Assembly (NCBI RefSeq): GCF_000761485.1 | Contig: NZ_JPMX01000001.1 | Location: 1 to 64,000 of the forward strand | DNA from: Modestobacter caceresii | GTDB taxonomy: Bacteria > Actinomycetota > Actinomycetes > Mycobacteriales > Geodermatophilaceae | DNA length: 64,000 bases | Reading direction: 5' to 3' | Shown: piece after piece, positions 41,320-48,805 of the stretch | Layout: each line of letters opens with the position of its first letter | How positions within the stretch are numbered: the first letter of the stretch is position 1 | The notes under the pieces: generated by a model | The model's input: the letters and a program-made list of their open reading frames with translations, nothing else | Database searches by the model: none | What the model was told of the DNA's origin: nothing | Translations under genes and position numbers: made by a program

Positions 41320-42798
41320 ATGCCCCGCCCCGCAGGTGCACTGCTCGCGCTGCCCCTCCTGCTCGCCGGGTGCTTCGCCCCCTCGGGCGAGCAGGCCGCC
41401 GACGGCGGGCAGCGGCTGGCGCTGGCGCTCGCCTTCCCCCCGGTCGCCGCGCTCTCCCCGTTCTCCGACGACGCGGCGCTGCTCACCCGGATGGGCGTGG
41501 GGGAGACGCTGGTGGGGCTGGACGAGGCCGGCCAGCCCGTCCCGCTGCTGGCCGAGAGCTGGAGCCGGGTCGACGACCGCACCGTCACCCTCGACCTGCG
41601 GGGGGACGTGCAGTTCCACGACGGGACGCCGCTGGACGCCGAGGCGGTCGTCGGCGCCCTGACGGCAGCGGCCGCCGCAGCGCCGGCCCCCCGGTCGATC
41701 GACGGCCTGGGGCTCACCGCCCGTGCGGTGGACGAGGACACGGTCGAGGTCCGGGTGGCCGAGCCCGATCCGCTGCTGGTGCACCGGCTGGCGGCCCCCG
41801 GGCTGGTGGTCCTCGCCACCTCGGCCTACGCCGACCCGGCGGCGCCGGACCCGGTGGGCGCCGGCACCGGGCCGTTCGAGCTGACCGAGCTGCGCGGTGC
41901 GTCGGGTGCGACCCTCACCGCGGACGCCGACCACTGGGCGGGCGCGCCGGAGCTGGCCGGCGTGGACGTCACCTTCCCCGCCGACGCGGCCGCGCGCACT
42001 GCCGGGCTGCGAGCCGGTGAACTGGACGTGGCGGTCAACCTGCCCATCGCCCAGCTGTCGACGCTGACCGACACCGAGGTGCTCTCCGTGCCGTTGCCGC
42101 GGCTGGTCTCCCTCTCCCTGGACACCGCGGACGGGCCGTTCGCCGACCCGGGCCTGCGCGCGGCCGCAGTCGCGGCGATCGACCCGCAGCCGGTGGTCGA
42201 GGCGGTCTACGAGGGCCGGGCCGACGTCGCCGAGGGGCTGTTCGACGACGACACCGCCGGAGGCCTGGACCGGCCGGCGGTCACGCTGCCCCCGGCCGCC
42301 GACCCGGCCGGGACGAGCATCCGGCTGGCCACGTACTCCGACCGGCCCGAGCTGCCCGAGGCGGCCGCGGTGCTCGCCGAACAGCTGCGGCAGGCCGGGT
42401 TCACGGTGGAGGTCGTGGTGGCCGAGTACGCCACCCTGGAGACCGACCTGCTGGCCGGCACCTACGACGCGGTGCTCGCCAGCCGGCTCTACCTGGGCGA
42501 CACCGGCGACCCGGTCGGCTACCTGGCCGCCGACCTGACCTGCGAGGGCAGCTACAACCTGGCCCGGCTCTGCGACCCGGCGATGGACGCCGTCGTCGCC
42601 GAGGCAGCGACCCTGGCCGACCCCGAGGAGCGCCGGGCGGCGGCGCTGCGGATCGAGGCCCAGGTGCTCTCGACCGGCGCCGTGGTGCCGGTGCTGCACG
42701 AGCGAACCCACACCGGGTACGCCCCGACGGTCAGCGGTCTGGCCGTCGACCGGTTCGACCGGCTGCTGCTCGGCACCGGGACGACGGTCGAGGAGTGA
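41320..42798 (+). CDS. Nickel/peptide-class substrate-binding lipoprotein (right arm)
   Basis: A 492-residue lipoprotein (signal LLALPLLLAGC). It is a clear paralogue of the left-arm binding protein: DPVGAGTGPFELTEL, VVEAVYEGRADVAEGL and CEGSYNLARLCDPAMDAVV align with the corresponding segments, including the Cys pair. The binding pockets differ between the two, so they may take different ligands. AGAGGG precedes the ATG. The stop overlaps the permease GTG by 4 nt. Confidence 0.88.
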   Translation: MPRPAGALLALPLLLAGCFAPSGEQAADGGQRLALALAFPPVAALSPFSDDAALLTRMGVGETLVGLDEAGQPVPLLAESWSRVDDRTVTLDLRGDVQFHDGTPLDAEAVVGALTAAAAAAPAPRSIDGLGLTARAVDEDTVEVRVAEPDPLLVHRLAAPGLVVLATSAYADPAAPDPVGAGTGPFELTELRGASGATLTADADHWAGAPELAGVDVTFPADAAARTAGLRAGELDVAVNLPIAQLSTLTDTEVLSVPLPRLVSLSLDTADGPFADPGLRAAAVAAIDPQPVVEAVYEGRADVAEGLFDDDTAGGLDRPAVTLPPAADPAGTSIRLATYSDRPELPEAAAVLAEQLRQAGFTVEVVVAEYATLETDLLAGTYDAVLASRLYLGDTGDPVGYLAADLTCEGSYNLARLCDPAMDAVVAEAATLADPEERRAAALRIEAQVLSTGAVVPVLHERTHTGYAPTVSGLAVDRFDRLLLGTGTTVEE

Positions 42799-44567
42799 CC
42801 GCCGCCGGCCGGGTGCGGCAGGTGGCTCCGGCCCGGCCGCGGCACACTCCCGGACGGCTCCGGTCGGGCCTGCTCCGCCCCGCGCTGACCGGGCTGGGCG
42901 CGGTCGCCGGCACCGGGCTGCTGGTCGGGGCGCTGCCCTGGCTGTCCGGGGACGACCCTGCTCGCACCGTGCTGAGGGCCCGGGAGGTGGAGCGCGAGCC
43001 GGACCCGGCCGCGCTCGACGCGCTGCGCGAGCAGCTGGACCTCCCCGCCGACCCGGTCCGCGGCACGGTGGCCTGGCTCGGACGCGCGGTCACCGGCGAC
43101 CTCGGCACCTCCTGGGTCAGCGGACAGCCGGTCGCCGAGGTCGTCCCGCCGGCGCTGGCCGTCTCCGCGACCCTCTCCGGGACGGCGGCAGCGGTGGCCG
43201 TCGTGCTCGCCGTGCTGTTCGCGTGGCCCGCCGTCCGCCGGGCCGCCGACGGCCGCGCCGACGGCGGCGGCGCCGCCGGGGTGCTGGCTGCCGCACTCGC
43301 CGCGCTGCCGGAGTTCGTGCTGGCCGTCCTCGGGGTCGCGGTGGTGGCCGTGGGCTGGGGGCTGCTGCCCACGTCGGGGTTCACCGGCCCGGAGCACCTC
43401 GTGCTGCCCGTCCTGGCCCTCGCCCTGCCGGCCGGGGGACTGCTCGGCCGGGTGCTGGCCGGCGCCGTCCGGGAGGCCGCGGGGGAGGCGTGGGTGCGCA
43501 CCTGGCGGGCCGCCGGCGTCTCCCGGGCAGCGGTGCAGGGCGCGGTCGCCCGGCGGGCGCTGACCGTCGTCGTCCCGCAGGTCCTGCTGCTCCTCGTCGG
43601 CCTGCTCGGGGCCGGGGCCGTGATCGAGGCGGTGTTCGACGTGCCCGGGCTCGGCCGGGTCGCGCTGGCCGCTGCGCTGGCCCAGGACCTGCCGGTCGTG
43701 CAGGCCGCCGTCGCGTTGCTGGTGCTGCTCGGTCTGGCCGCCGGCGGGGCCGGGGTGCTGCTGCACCGTGCGCTGCTCGGGCCGGCGGGCACCGACGGCG
43801 GGCTGTCGCCGGAGCTGCCGCCCCCGGCGCCCGGCGCCGGTCGGTGGGCGGCCGGGCTGCTCGCCGTGCTGTTGCTGGTGGTCCTCGTCGGCGTGTTGCG
43901 CGACCCCGCCGCCCAGGACCTCGGCGACCGGCTGGCCGCACCGTCGTGGGCCCACCCGCTGGGCGCGGACGCGCTGGGCCGCGACGTGCTCGCCCGGTTC
44001 GCCGCCGGCGCCCTGCCCTCGGTGGGGCTGGCCCTGCTGATCAGCGCGGTGGTCCTGGTGGTGGGGGTCGCTGCCGGACTGGTCGGCCGGGAGCGGGCGG
44101 GGCTGGCCGACGTGCTCAACGCGCTGCCGGCGGTGGTGGTGGGCATCGCGGTGGCCGCCGTCGCCGGGCCCAGCCTGGCCGGCGCGGCCGTGGCGGTGAG
44201 CCTGGTCGCCTGGATCCCGCTGGCGGTGCACACCCGGACCCTGGCCGCCGAGGTGCGCGCCTCGGGGTTCCACCTCGCGGCCCGCACCAGCGGGGCCGGT
44301 CGCTGGCACCTGGTGCGGCACCACCTGCTCCCGGTGGTCCTGCCGCCGGTCGGCCGGCACGCGCTGCTGCGGGTGCCGCACACCGCGCTGGCGCTGGCGG
44401 GGCTGTCCTTCCTCGGCCTCGGGGCCGGCGCCGAGTCACCGGAGTGGGGCCGCAGCCTCGCCGACGGGGTGGTCTACCTGGAGCGGGCGCCCTGGCTGGT
44501 GGCGGTGCCCGCAGCAGGGCTGGTGCTGCTCGGGGTCGTCGCCGGGCTGGTCCGCACCGGCCGCTGA
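42795..44567 (+). CDS. Fused DppB-DppC type permease (right arm)
   Basis: A 590-residue two-domain permease with the same architecture as the left-arm protein. The N-terminal domain has GALPWLSGDDPARTVLRARE, AVTGDLGTSWVSGQPV and FDVPGLGRVALAAALAQDLPVVQ; the C-terminal domain has LGADALGRDVLARFAAGALPS and LALAGLSFLGLGAGAESPEWGRSLADGVVYLERAPW. The two fused permeases share motifs throughout, so the fusion predates their duplication. The GTG start overlaps the binding-protein stop. Its last 94 nt overlap the antisense end of the metal-exporting ATPase gene. Confidence 0.88.
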   Translation: MTAAGRVRQVAPARPRHTPGRLRSGLLRPALTGLGAVAGTGLLVGALPWLSGDDPARTVLRAREVEREPDPAALDALREQLDLPADPVRGTVAWLGRAVTGDLGTSWVSGQPVAEVVPPALAVSATLSGTAAAVAVVLAVLFAWPAVRRAADGRADGGGAAGVLAAALAALPEFVLAVLGVAVVAVGWGLLPTSGFTGPEHLVLPVLALALPAGGLLGRVLAGAVREAAGEAWVRTWRAAGVSRAAVQGAVARRALTVVVPQVLLLLVGLLGAGAVIEAVFDVPGLGRVALAAALAQDLPVVQAAVALLVLLGLAAGGAGVLLHRALLGPAGTDGGLSPELPPPAPGAGRWAAGLLAVLLLVVLVGVLRDPAAQDLGDRLAAPSWAHPLGADALGRDVLARFAAGALPSVGLALLISAVVLVVGVAAGLVGRERAGLADVLNALPAVVVGIAVAAVAGPSLAGAAVAVSLVAWIPLAVHTRTLAAEVRASGFHLAARTSGAGRWHLVRHHLLPVVLPPVGRHALLRVPHTALALAGLSFLGLGAGAESPEWGRSLADGVVYLERAPWLVAVPAAGLVLLGVVAGLVRTGR

Positions 44568-46519
44568 GCCGGCGGACCGCCCTCGGCCTCGCGGGCGGCG
44601 GCCCGCCAGGCCGAGGAGCGCAGCAGCCGCAGCCCGTTCAGCGCGACCAGCACGGTCGACCCCTCGTGCCCGGCCACGCCCAGCGCCAGCGGCAGCGTGC
44701 CGATCAGGTCCCACGCCACCAGGACGACGATCACCGTGCCGGCGACCACCAGGTTCTGCACGACCAGCCGGCGGGCGCGGCGGGCCAGCGCGAGCACCGT
44801 GGGCAGCGCGGACAGGTCGTCCCGGACGACGATGGCGTCGGCGCTCCGCAGTGCCAGGGCCGACCCGATGCCGCCCATCGCCACGCCCACGTCGGCGGTG
44901 GCCAGCGCCGGGGCGTCGTTCACCCCGTCGCCGACCAGCGTGACCCGGTGCCCGGCCCGCTGCAGCTCGCCGACCGCGGCGGCCTTGTCCTCCGGCAGCA
45001 GCCCGGCCCGCACGTCGCCGAGCCCGGCCTGGGCGGCCAGCGCGCGGGCGGCTCCGGCGTTGTCCCCGGTGAGCAGCACCGGCTCGGTGCCGGTCTGCCG
45101 GCGCAGCGCGGCGACGGCACCGGCGGCCTCCGGGCGCAGCCGGTCGGCGAGGGCCAGCACCCCGGCCGCGTTGCCGTCCACGGTGACGACGACGGCGGTG
45201 CGACCGGCGGACTGCTCCTCGGCCACCAGCTCGGCGACCGCGAGCTGTCCCGACGTCGGCGCGGCGACGGTGACCGCGCGACCCCCGACCGTGGCGGCGA
45301 CCCCCGACCCGACCGCGGCCCGGAAGCCGGTGGCCGGGGCCGGGGAGAGCCCGGCGACGCGGGCGGCGGTGACGACCGCGCGTCCGATCGGGTGCTCGCT
45401 GGGCCCCTCGGCCGCGGCGGCCAGGGCGAGCAGCTCGTCGCCGGTCGTCCCCGGCAGCGGGCGGACGGCGACCACCGCGGGCGTGCCGTCGGTGAGGGTT
45501 CCCGTCTTGTCCAGCGCCACCACCGTGGTGGCGCCCAGCTGCTCGAGCACGACGGCGGAGCGGATCAGCACCCCGTGCCGGCTGGCGTTGGCGATCGCCG
45601 ACAGCAGCGGCGGCATGGTGGACAGCACCACCGCGCACGGCGAGGCGACGATCATGAAGGTCATCGCCCGCAGCAGCGCCTCCTGCAGCGACTCCCCGAA
45701 CAGCTGGGGGACGCCGAACACGGCCAGCGTGCTGACCACGACGCCCATCGAGTACCGCTGTTCCACCTTCTCGATGAACAGCTGCGTGCGGGCCTTGGTG
45801 GCGCTGGCCTCCTCGACCAAGGTCGCGATCCGGGCGATCACCGCCTCGGCCGCCGGCCGGTCGACCCGGACGGTCAGCACGCCGGTGCCGTTCGACGTCC
45901 CGGCCCAGACCTCGTCGCCGGGCGCCTTGTCCACCGGCAACGGTTCGCCGGTGATGGACGCCTGGTCGACGTCCGAGCCGCCGTCCAGGACGGTCCCGTC
46001 GGCCGGCACCCGCTCGCCCGGCCGGACCACCACCACGTCGCCGACGGTCAGGTCGGCCGCGGGTACCGCGCGTTCCCGCCCGCCGGCCAGCACGGTGGCC
46101 TGCTCGGGGGCGAGGTCGGTGAGCCCGCGGACGGCGTCGGCGGTGCGGCGGGTGGCCACCGTCTCCAGCGCGCCGGAGGTGGCGAAGATGACGATGAGCA
46201 GCGCGCCGTCGAAGACCTGGCCCAGCGCGAGCGCACCGATCGCGGCCAGCACCATGAGCAGGTCGACGTCCAGGGTGCGTTCGCGCAGCGCGGTGATCCC
46301 GGCCCAGGCCGGCTCCCAGCCACCGGTGGCGTAGCAGCAGAGGTAGAGCGCCCAGGCCAGCGGCTGCGGCCCGTCCAGCAGCTGCACCAGGCCCCCGGCG
46401 AGGAAGAACGCCAGCGCGGCGGCGGCCCAGCGCACCTCCGGTACCGCTCCCCAGCCGGGCAGCCGCGGTCGCCGAGCAGGAGCGGGGACGGCCTGCTGCG
46501 GGGCCTGCGTCAGGGTCAC
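44474..46519 (-). CDS. P1B-4 type metal-exporting P-type ATPase
   Basis: A 681-residue P-type ATPase with about six membrane segments and no N-terminal metal-binding domain. The intramembrane metal motif is SPC (293-295, MIVASPCAVVLSTMPPLL) and the last helix has HEGST, both marks of subgroup P1B-4 (CoaT, CtpD, CtpJ). The phosphorylated Asp is in DKTGTLTDG (337), TGEP is TGEP (190-193), and GDGVNDAP is intact. P1B-4 pumps export Co, Zn or Fe(II). It is divergent from an ArsR sensor across a palindrome, so metal-induced efflux is likely. The 30-residue Ser/Thr/Pro-rich tail lies over the antisense end of the uptake operon. Confidence 0.88.
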   Translation of the reverse strand: MTLTQAPQQAVPAPARRPRLPGWGAVPEVRWAAAALAFFLAGGLVQLLDGPQPLAWALYLCCYATGGWEPAWAGITALRERTLDVDLLMVLAAIGALALGQVFDGALLIVIFATSGALETVATRRTADAVRGLTDLAPEQATVLAGGRERAVPAADLTVGDVVVVRPGERVPADGTVLDGGSDVDQASITGEPLPVDKAPGDEVWAGTSNGTGVLTVRVDRPAAEAVIARIATLVEEASATKARTQLFIEKVEQRYSMGVVVSTLAVFGVPQLFGESLQEALLRAMTFMIVASPCAVVLSTMPPLLSAIANASRHGVLIRSAVVLEQLGATTVVALDKTGTLTDGTPAVVAVRPLPGTTGDELLALAAAAEGPSEHPIGRAVVTAARVAGLSPAPATGFRAAVGSGVAATVGGRAVTVAAPTSGQLAVAELVAEEQSAGRTAVVVTVDGNAAGVLALADRLRPEAAGAVAALRRQTGTEPVLLTGDNAGAARALAAQAGLGDVRAGLLPEDKAAAVGELQRAGHRVTLVGDGVNDAPALATADVGVAMGGIGSALALRSADAIVVRDDLSALPTVLALARRARRLVVQNLVVAGTVIVVLVAWDLIGTLPLALGVAGHEGSTVLVALNGLRLLRSSAWRAAAREAEGGPPAQRPVRTSPATTPSSTSPAAGTATSQGARSR

Positions 46520-46531
46520 CGCGTCACCTTA

Positions 46532-46549
46532 TCTGCGCAGATGCGCAGA
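46532..46549. promoter_or_regulatory. ArsR-type operator between efflux ATPase and sensor
   Basis: TCTGCGCA-GA-TGCGCAGA, a perfect 8-2-8 inverted repeat, 13 nt before the ATPase GTG and 33 nt before the arsR ATG. Its place between the two start codons fits repression of both genes by the sensor. Confidence 0.7.
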
Positions 46550-46582
46550 CACGCAAGTCGACGTCCGGCCTAAGGTGCAGGC

Positions 46583-46927
46583 ATGGCACACACCGGCATC
46601 GACGGCTTCTCCATGCCGTCCGGCGACGCGGTGCGGCGGGCCGCGGAGGCGCTGCGCATGCTGGGTGACCCGACCCGGCTCAACGTGCTCTGGGCGCTGA
46701 TGCAGGGCGAGACGTCGGTCGCCTGCCTGGCCGAGCTCGCCGGCACCTCACCCACCGCGGTCAGCCAGCACCTGTCCAAGCTGCGGCTGGCCGGCCTGGT
46801 CACCAACCGGCGCGAGGGCACCTTCGTCTACTACCAGTTGGCCGACCCGCACGTGGGTGCGCTGCTGCGCCAGGCGCTCTCCCACGCCGGGCACCCGGTC
46901 GACGACCGGGTGTCCGAGCCCCGCTGA
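46583..46927 (+). CDS. ArsR/SmtB family metal sensor with an alpha-5 metal site
   Basis: A 114-residue winged-helix repressor. The HTH is LAELAGTSPTAVSQHLSKLRLAGLV. In the last helix ADPHVGALLRQALSHAGH gives exactly DxHx10HxxH, the alpha-5 site of CzrA, SmtB and NmtR that binds Zn, Co or Ni and releases DNA. The expected outcome is induction of the P1B-4 ATPase when metal is in excess, the counterpart of Zur repression of uptake. The ATG follows AAGG and GCAGG. Confidence 0.9.
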   Translation: MAHTGIDGFSMPSGDAVRRAAEALRMLGDPTRLNVLWALMQGETSVACLAELAGTSPTAVSQHLSKLRLAGLVTNRREGTFVYYQLADPHVGALLRQALSHAGHPVDDRVSEPR

Positions 46928-46982
46928 CCTGACCGCGGTCAGCCGGCGGCGGGCTGCCCGTCGCCGTCCGGCCGGCTGCCGC

Positions 46983-47189
46983 GGTGCCGGAGCAGCCGCG
47001 CGGTGGTCCTGGTCGTCGCTCCGGGTGGCCGTGCCGGGCGGGCCCGCGGAGTTCGAGCCCGACGAGTGGGTGGAGGTGGTCGGCACCCACGTCCCGCCGC
47101 AGGTCGACCCGGCGGTCGGGTACCCGGAGCCGACGATCGACGCGGCGTCGGTGGTGGCGGTGGAGGCCCCGGTCGAGCCCTACGAGTGA
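46983..47189 (+). pseudogene. Remnant of a TIGR03943/DUF1980 family protein
   Basis: The frame ending at 47189 encodes LRVAVPGGPAEFEPDEWVEVVGTHVPP, continues with QVDPAVGYPEPTIDAASV and ends in a VEAPVEPYE tail, which matches from recall the C-terminal end of TIGR03943 (YcgQ-like) proteins, including WVEVxGT and the PxPxxPYE tail. Only about 55 residues remain; the membrane part, the CC motif and a start codon are gone, and the preceding 55 nt look frame-shifted. Intact members are usually paired with a YraQ-type permease and are often Zur-controlled, so a deletion between arsR and zur is likely. Confidence 0.6.
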
Positions 47190-47209
47190 GCCGGTGGCGG
47201 GACCCGCAG

Positions 47210-47239
47210 TCGACAACAGTTCTCACATGCTCCTATCCT
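47210..47239 (+). promoter_or_regulatory. zur promoter with an overlapping Zur box
   Basis: The Zur-type box CGACAACAGTTCTCA (47211-47225; half-sites CGACAAC and TGAGAAC) overlaps a -35-like TCGACA (47210-47215). A -10-like TATCCT (47234-47239) follows with an 18-nt spacer, 62 nt before the zur ATG. This suggests autorepression. Confidence 0.65.
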
Positions 47240-47301
47240 CATGCGAAGAACGCCGGGCTCCATCCGCAGGGCGCGGGCCGCCTCGACGAGGAGACGACCA
47301 G

Positions 47302-47712
47302 ATGATCCGCAACACCCGCCAGCGCACCGCCGTCAACGCCGTCTTCGACGAGCTCGAGGGCTTCCACAGCGCGCAGGAGGTGCACGCCCGGATGCGGGCG
47401 GCGGGGGACACGATCGGGCTGTCGACGGTGTACCGGGCCGTGCAGGCGCTGGTCGACGACGGTGAGCTCGACTCCATCCGCACCGACGCCGGTGAGGCGA
47501 TCTACCGGCGGTGCAGCACCCGGCACCACCACCACCTCGTCTGCCGCGTCTGCGGCCGCACCGAGGAGGTCGAGGGGCCCACGGTCGAGCGCTGGGCCGA
47601 CCGCGTCGCCGCCGAGCACGGCTTCGTCGACGTCACGCACACGCTGGAGATCTTCGGCACCTGTGCGGCCTGCCACAGCGCCGGGGCGCCCTCGGCCGAC
47701 CAGCCGGGCTGA
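47302..47712 (+). CDS. zur: Fur family zinc uptake regulator Zur
   Basis: A 136-residue Fur-family repressor: RNTRQRTAVNAVFDELEGFHSAQEVHARM is the winged-helix start, IGLSTVYRAVQALVDDGELDSIRTDAGEAIYRRC the recognition region, and STRHHHHLVCRVCGRTEEVEGP plus FGTCAACHSAG give the regulatory His cluster and the two CxxC structural zinc motifs. Actinobacterial Zur proteins have this His4/CxxC form. GAGGAG precedes the ATG. It probably represses, with Zn(II), the four box-bearing promoters in this window. Confidence 0.9.
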   Translation: MIRNTRQRTAVNAVFDELEGFHSAQEVHARMRAAGDTIGLSTVYRAVQALVDDGELDSIRTDAGEAIYRRCSTRHHHHLVCRVCGRTEEVEGPTVERWADRVAAEHGFVDVTHTLEIFGTCAACHSAGAPSADQPG

Positions 47713-47739
47713 ACCGCCCGGCCGGTCGACGGGGAGGGG

Positions 47740-48777
47740 TCACATCGCACCCTCCCGGGCGGCCTGCCACAGGTCGATGCCGGCGTCGACGGCGTGCTGG
47801 TCGATCGCGGCCAGCTCCTCGGCGGAGAACTCCAGGTTCTCCAAGGCGGCGACGTTCTGCTCCAGCTGCCGCACGCTGCTCGCCCCGATCAGCACCGAGG
47901 TGACCCGGGGGTCGCGCAGCGCCCAGGCCAGCGCCAGCTGCGGCAGGCTCTGGCCGCGGGCCTGGGCGAGCTCGTTGAGCGCGCGCACGTGGGTGACGTA
48001 CTCGGGGGTGATCATCCCGGGGTCCAGCGACTTGGACTGGCCGGCCCGCGAGCCCTCCGGCACGCCGTCGAGGTACTTGTCGGTGAGCATCCCCTGGGCC
48101 AGCGGGGAGAAGGCGATGCAACCGGCGCCCACGTCGGCGAGGGTGTCCAGCAGCCCCTCGGTCTCGATCCAGCGGTTGAGCATCGAGTACGAGGGCTGGT
48201 GGATCAGTAGCGGCGTCCCCAGGTCGGCCAGGATCTCCGCCGCCTGCGCCGTCATCTCCGGCGAGTAGGAGGAGATGCCGGCGTAGAGCGCCTTGCCCGA
48301 CTGGACGGCCGTGTGCAGCGCGCCCATGGTTTCCACCAGCGGCGTCGTCGGGTCGGGTCGGTGGCTGTAGAAGACGTCGACGTACTCGACGCCCATTCGT
48401 TGCAGTGACTGGTCCAAGCTGGACAGCACGTACTTGCGCGAGCCGCCGCCCTGCCCGTAGGGGCCGGGCCACATGTCGTAGCCGGCCTTGGTGGAGAGGA
48501 CCAGCTCGTCGCGGTACGGGCGGAAGTCGTCGGCCAGGTGCCGGCCGAAGTTGGTCTCCGCGCTGCCGTAGGGCGGTCCGTAGTTGTTGGCCAGGTCGAA
48601 GTGGGTGATCCCCAGGTCGAAGGCGCGCCGCAGGATGTCCCGCTGCCGGTCGAAGGGGACATCGTCCCCGAAGTTGTGCCAGAGGCCGAGGCTCACCGCC
48701 GGCAGGTCCAGGCCGCTGGTGCCGGTGCGCCGGTAGGTCATCGAGTCGTAGCGGGTGCTCTCCGCGGAGTAGGCCAT
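47740..48777 (-). CDS. Aldo-keto reductase, YghZ (L-glyceraldehyde-3-phosphate reductase) type
   Basis: A 345-residue NADPH-dependent reductase. The catalytic tetrad is recognisable: Asp in HFDLANNYGPP, its Tyr, Lys in LVLSTKAGYDMWPGPYGQGGG and His in FYSHRPDP. The long KAGYDMWPGPYG segment is typical of the YghZ/Kv-beta-like AKR14 group, which detoxifies methylglyoxal and L-glyceraldehyde 3-phosphate. The ATG at 48777 was taken as it gives the usual short N-terminus. The gene converges with zur (27-nt gap). Confidence 0.9.
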   Translation of the reverse strand: MAYSAESTRYDSMTYRRTGTSGLDLPAVSLGLWHNFGDDVPFDRQRDILRRAFDLGITHFDLANNYGPPYGSAETNFGRHLADDFRPYRDELVLSTKAGYDMWPGPYGQGGGSRKYVLSSLDQSLQRMGVEYVDVFYSHRPDPTTPLVETMGALHTAVQSGKALYAGISSYSPEMTAQAAEILADLGTPLLIHQPSYSMLNRWIETEGLLDTLADVGAGCIAFSPLAQGMLTDKYLDGVPEGSRAGQSKSLDPGMITPEYVTHVRALNELAQARGQSLPQLALAWALRDPRVTSVLIGASSVRQLEQNVAALENLEFSAEELAAIDQHAVDAGIDLWQAAREGAM

Positions 48778-48805
48778 GGGCTGATCGTGCCCGGCGGGCA
48801 GCGGG

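Noticed and set aside
36601-44567. Staphylopine or pseudopaline (cnt) locus
   Set aside because: Importer and MFS types agree, but no nicotianamine-synthase-like (CntL) or opine-dehydrogenase-like (CntM) gene is present; only the architecture is comparable.
32476-44567. Assembly duplication of one ABC operon
   Set aside because: The two arms differ in most residues, in gene content (TauD, MFS) and in orientation, so they are diverged paralogues and not an artefact.
43223-46573. 1116-residue plus-strand open frame
   Set aside because: Antisense to the P1B-4 ATPase and out of frame with the permease. Low-complexity Arg/Gly/Pro/Ala composition is typical of shadow frames in GC-rich DNA.
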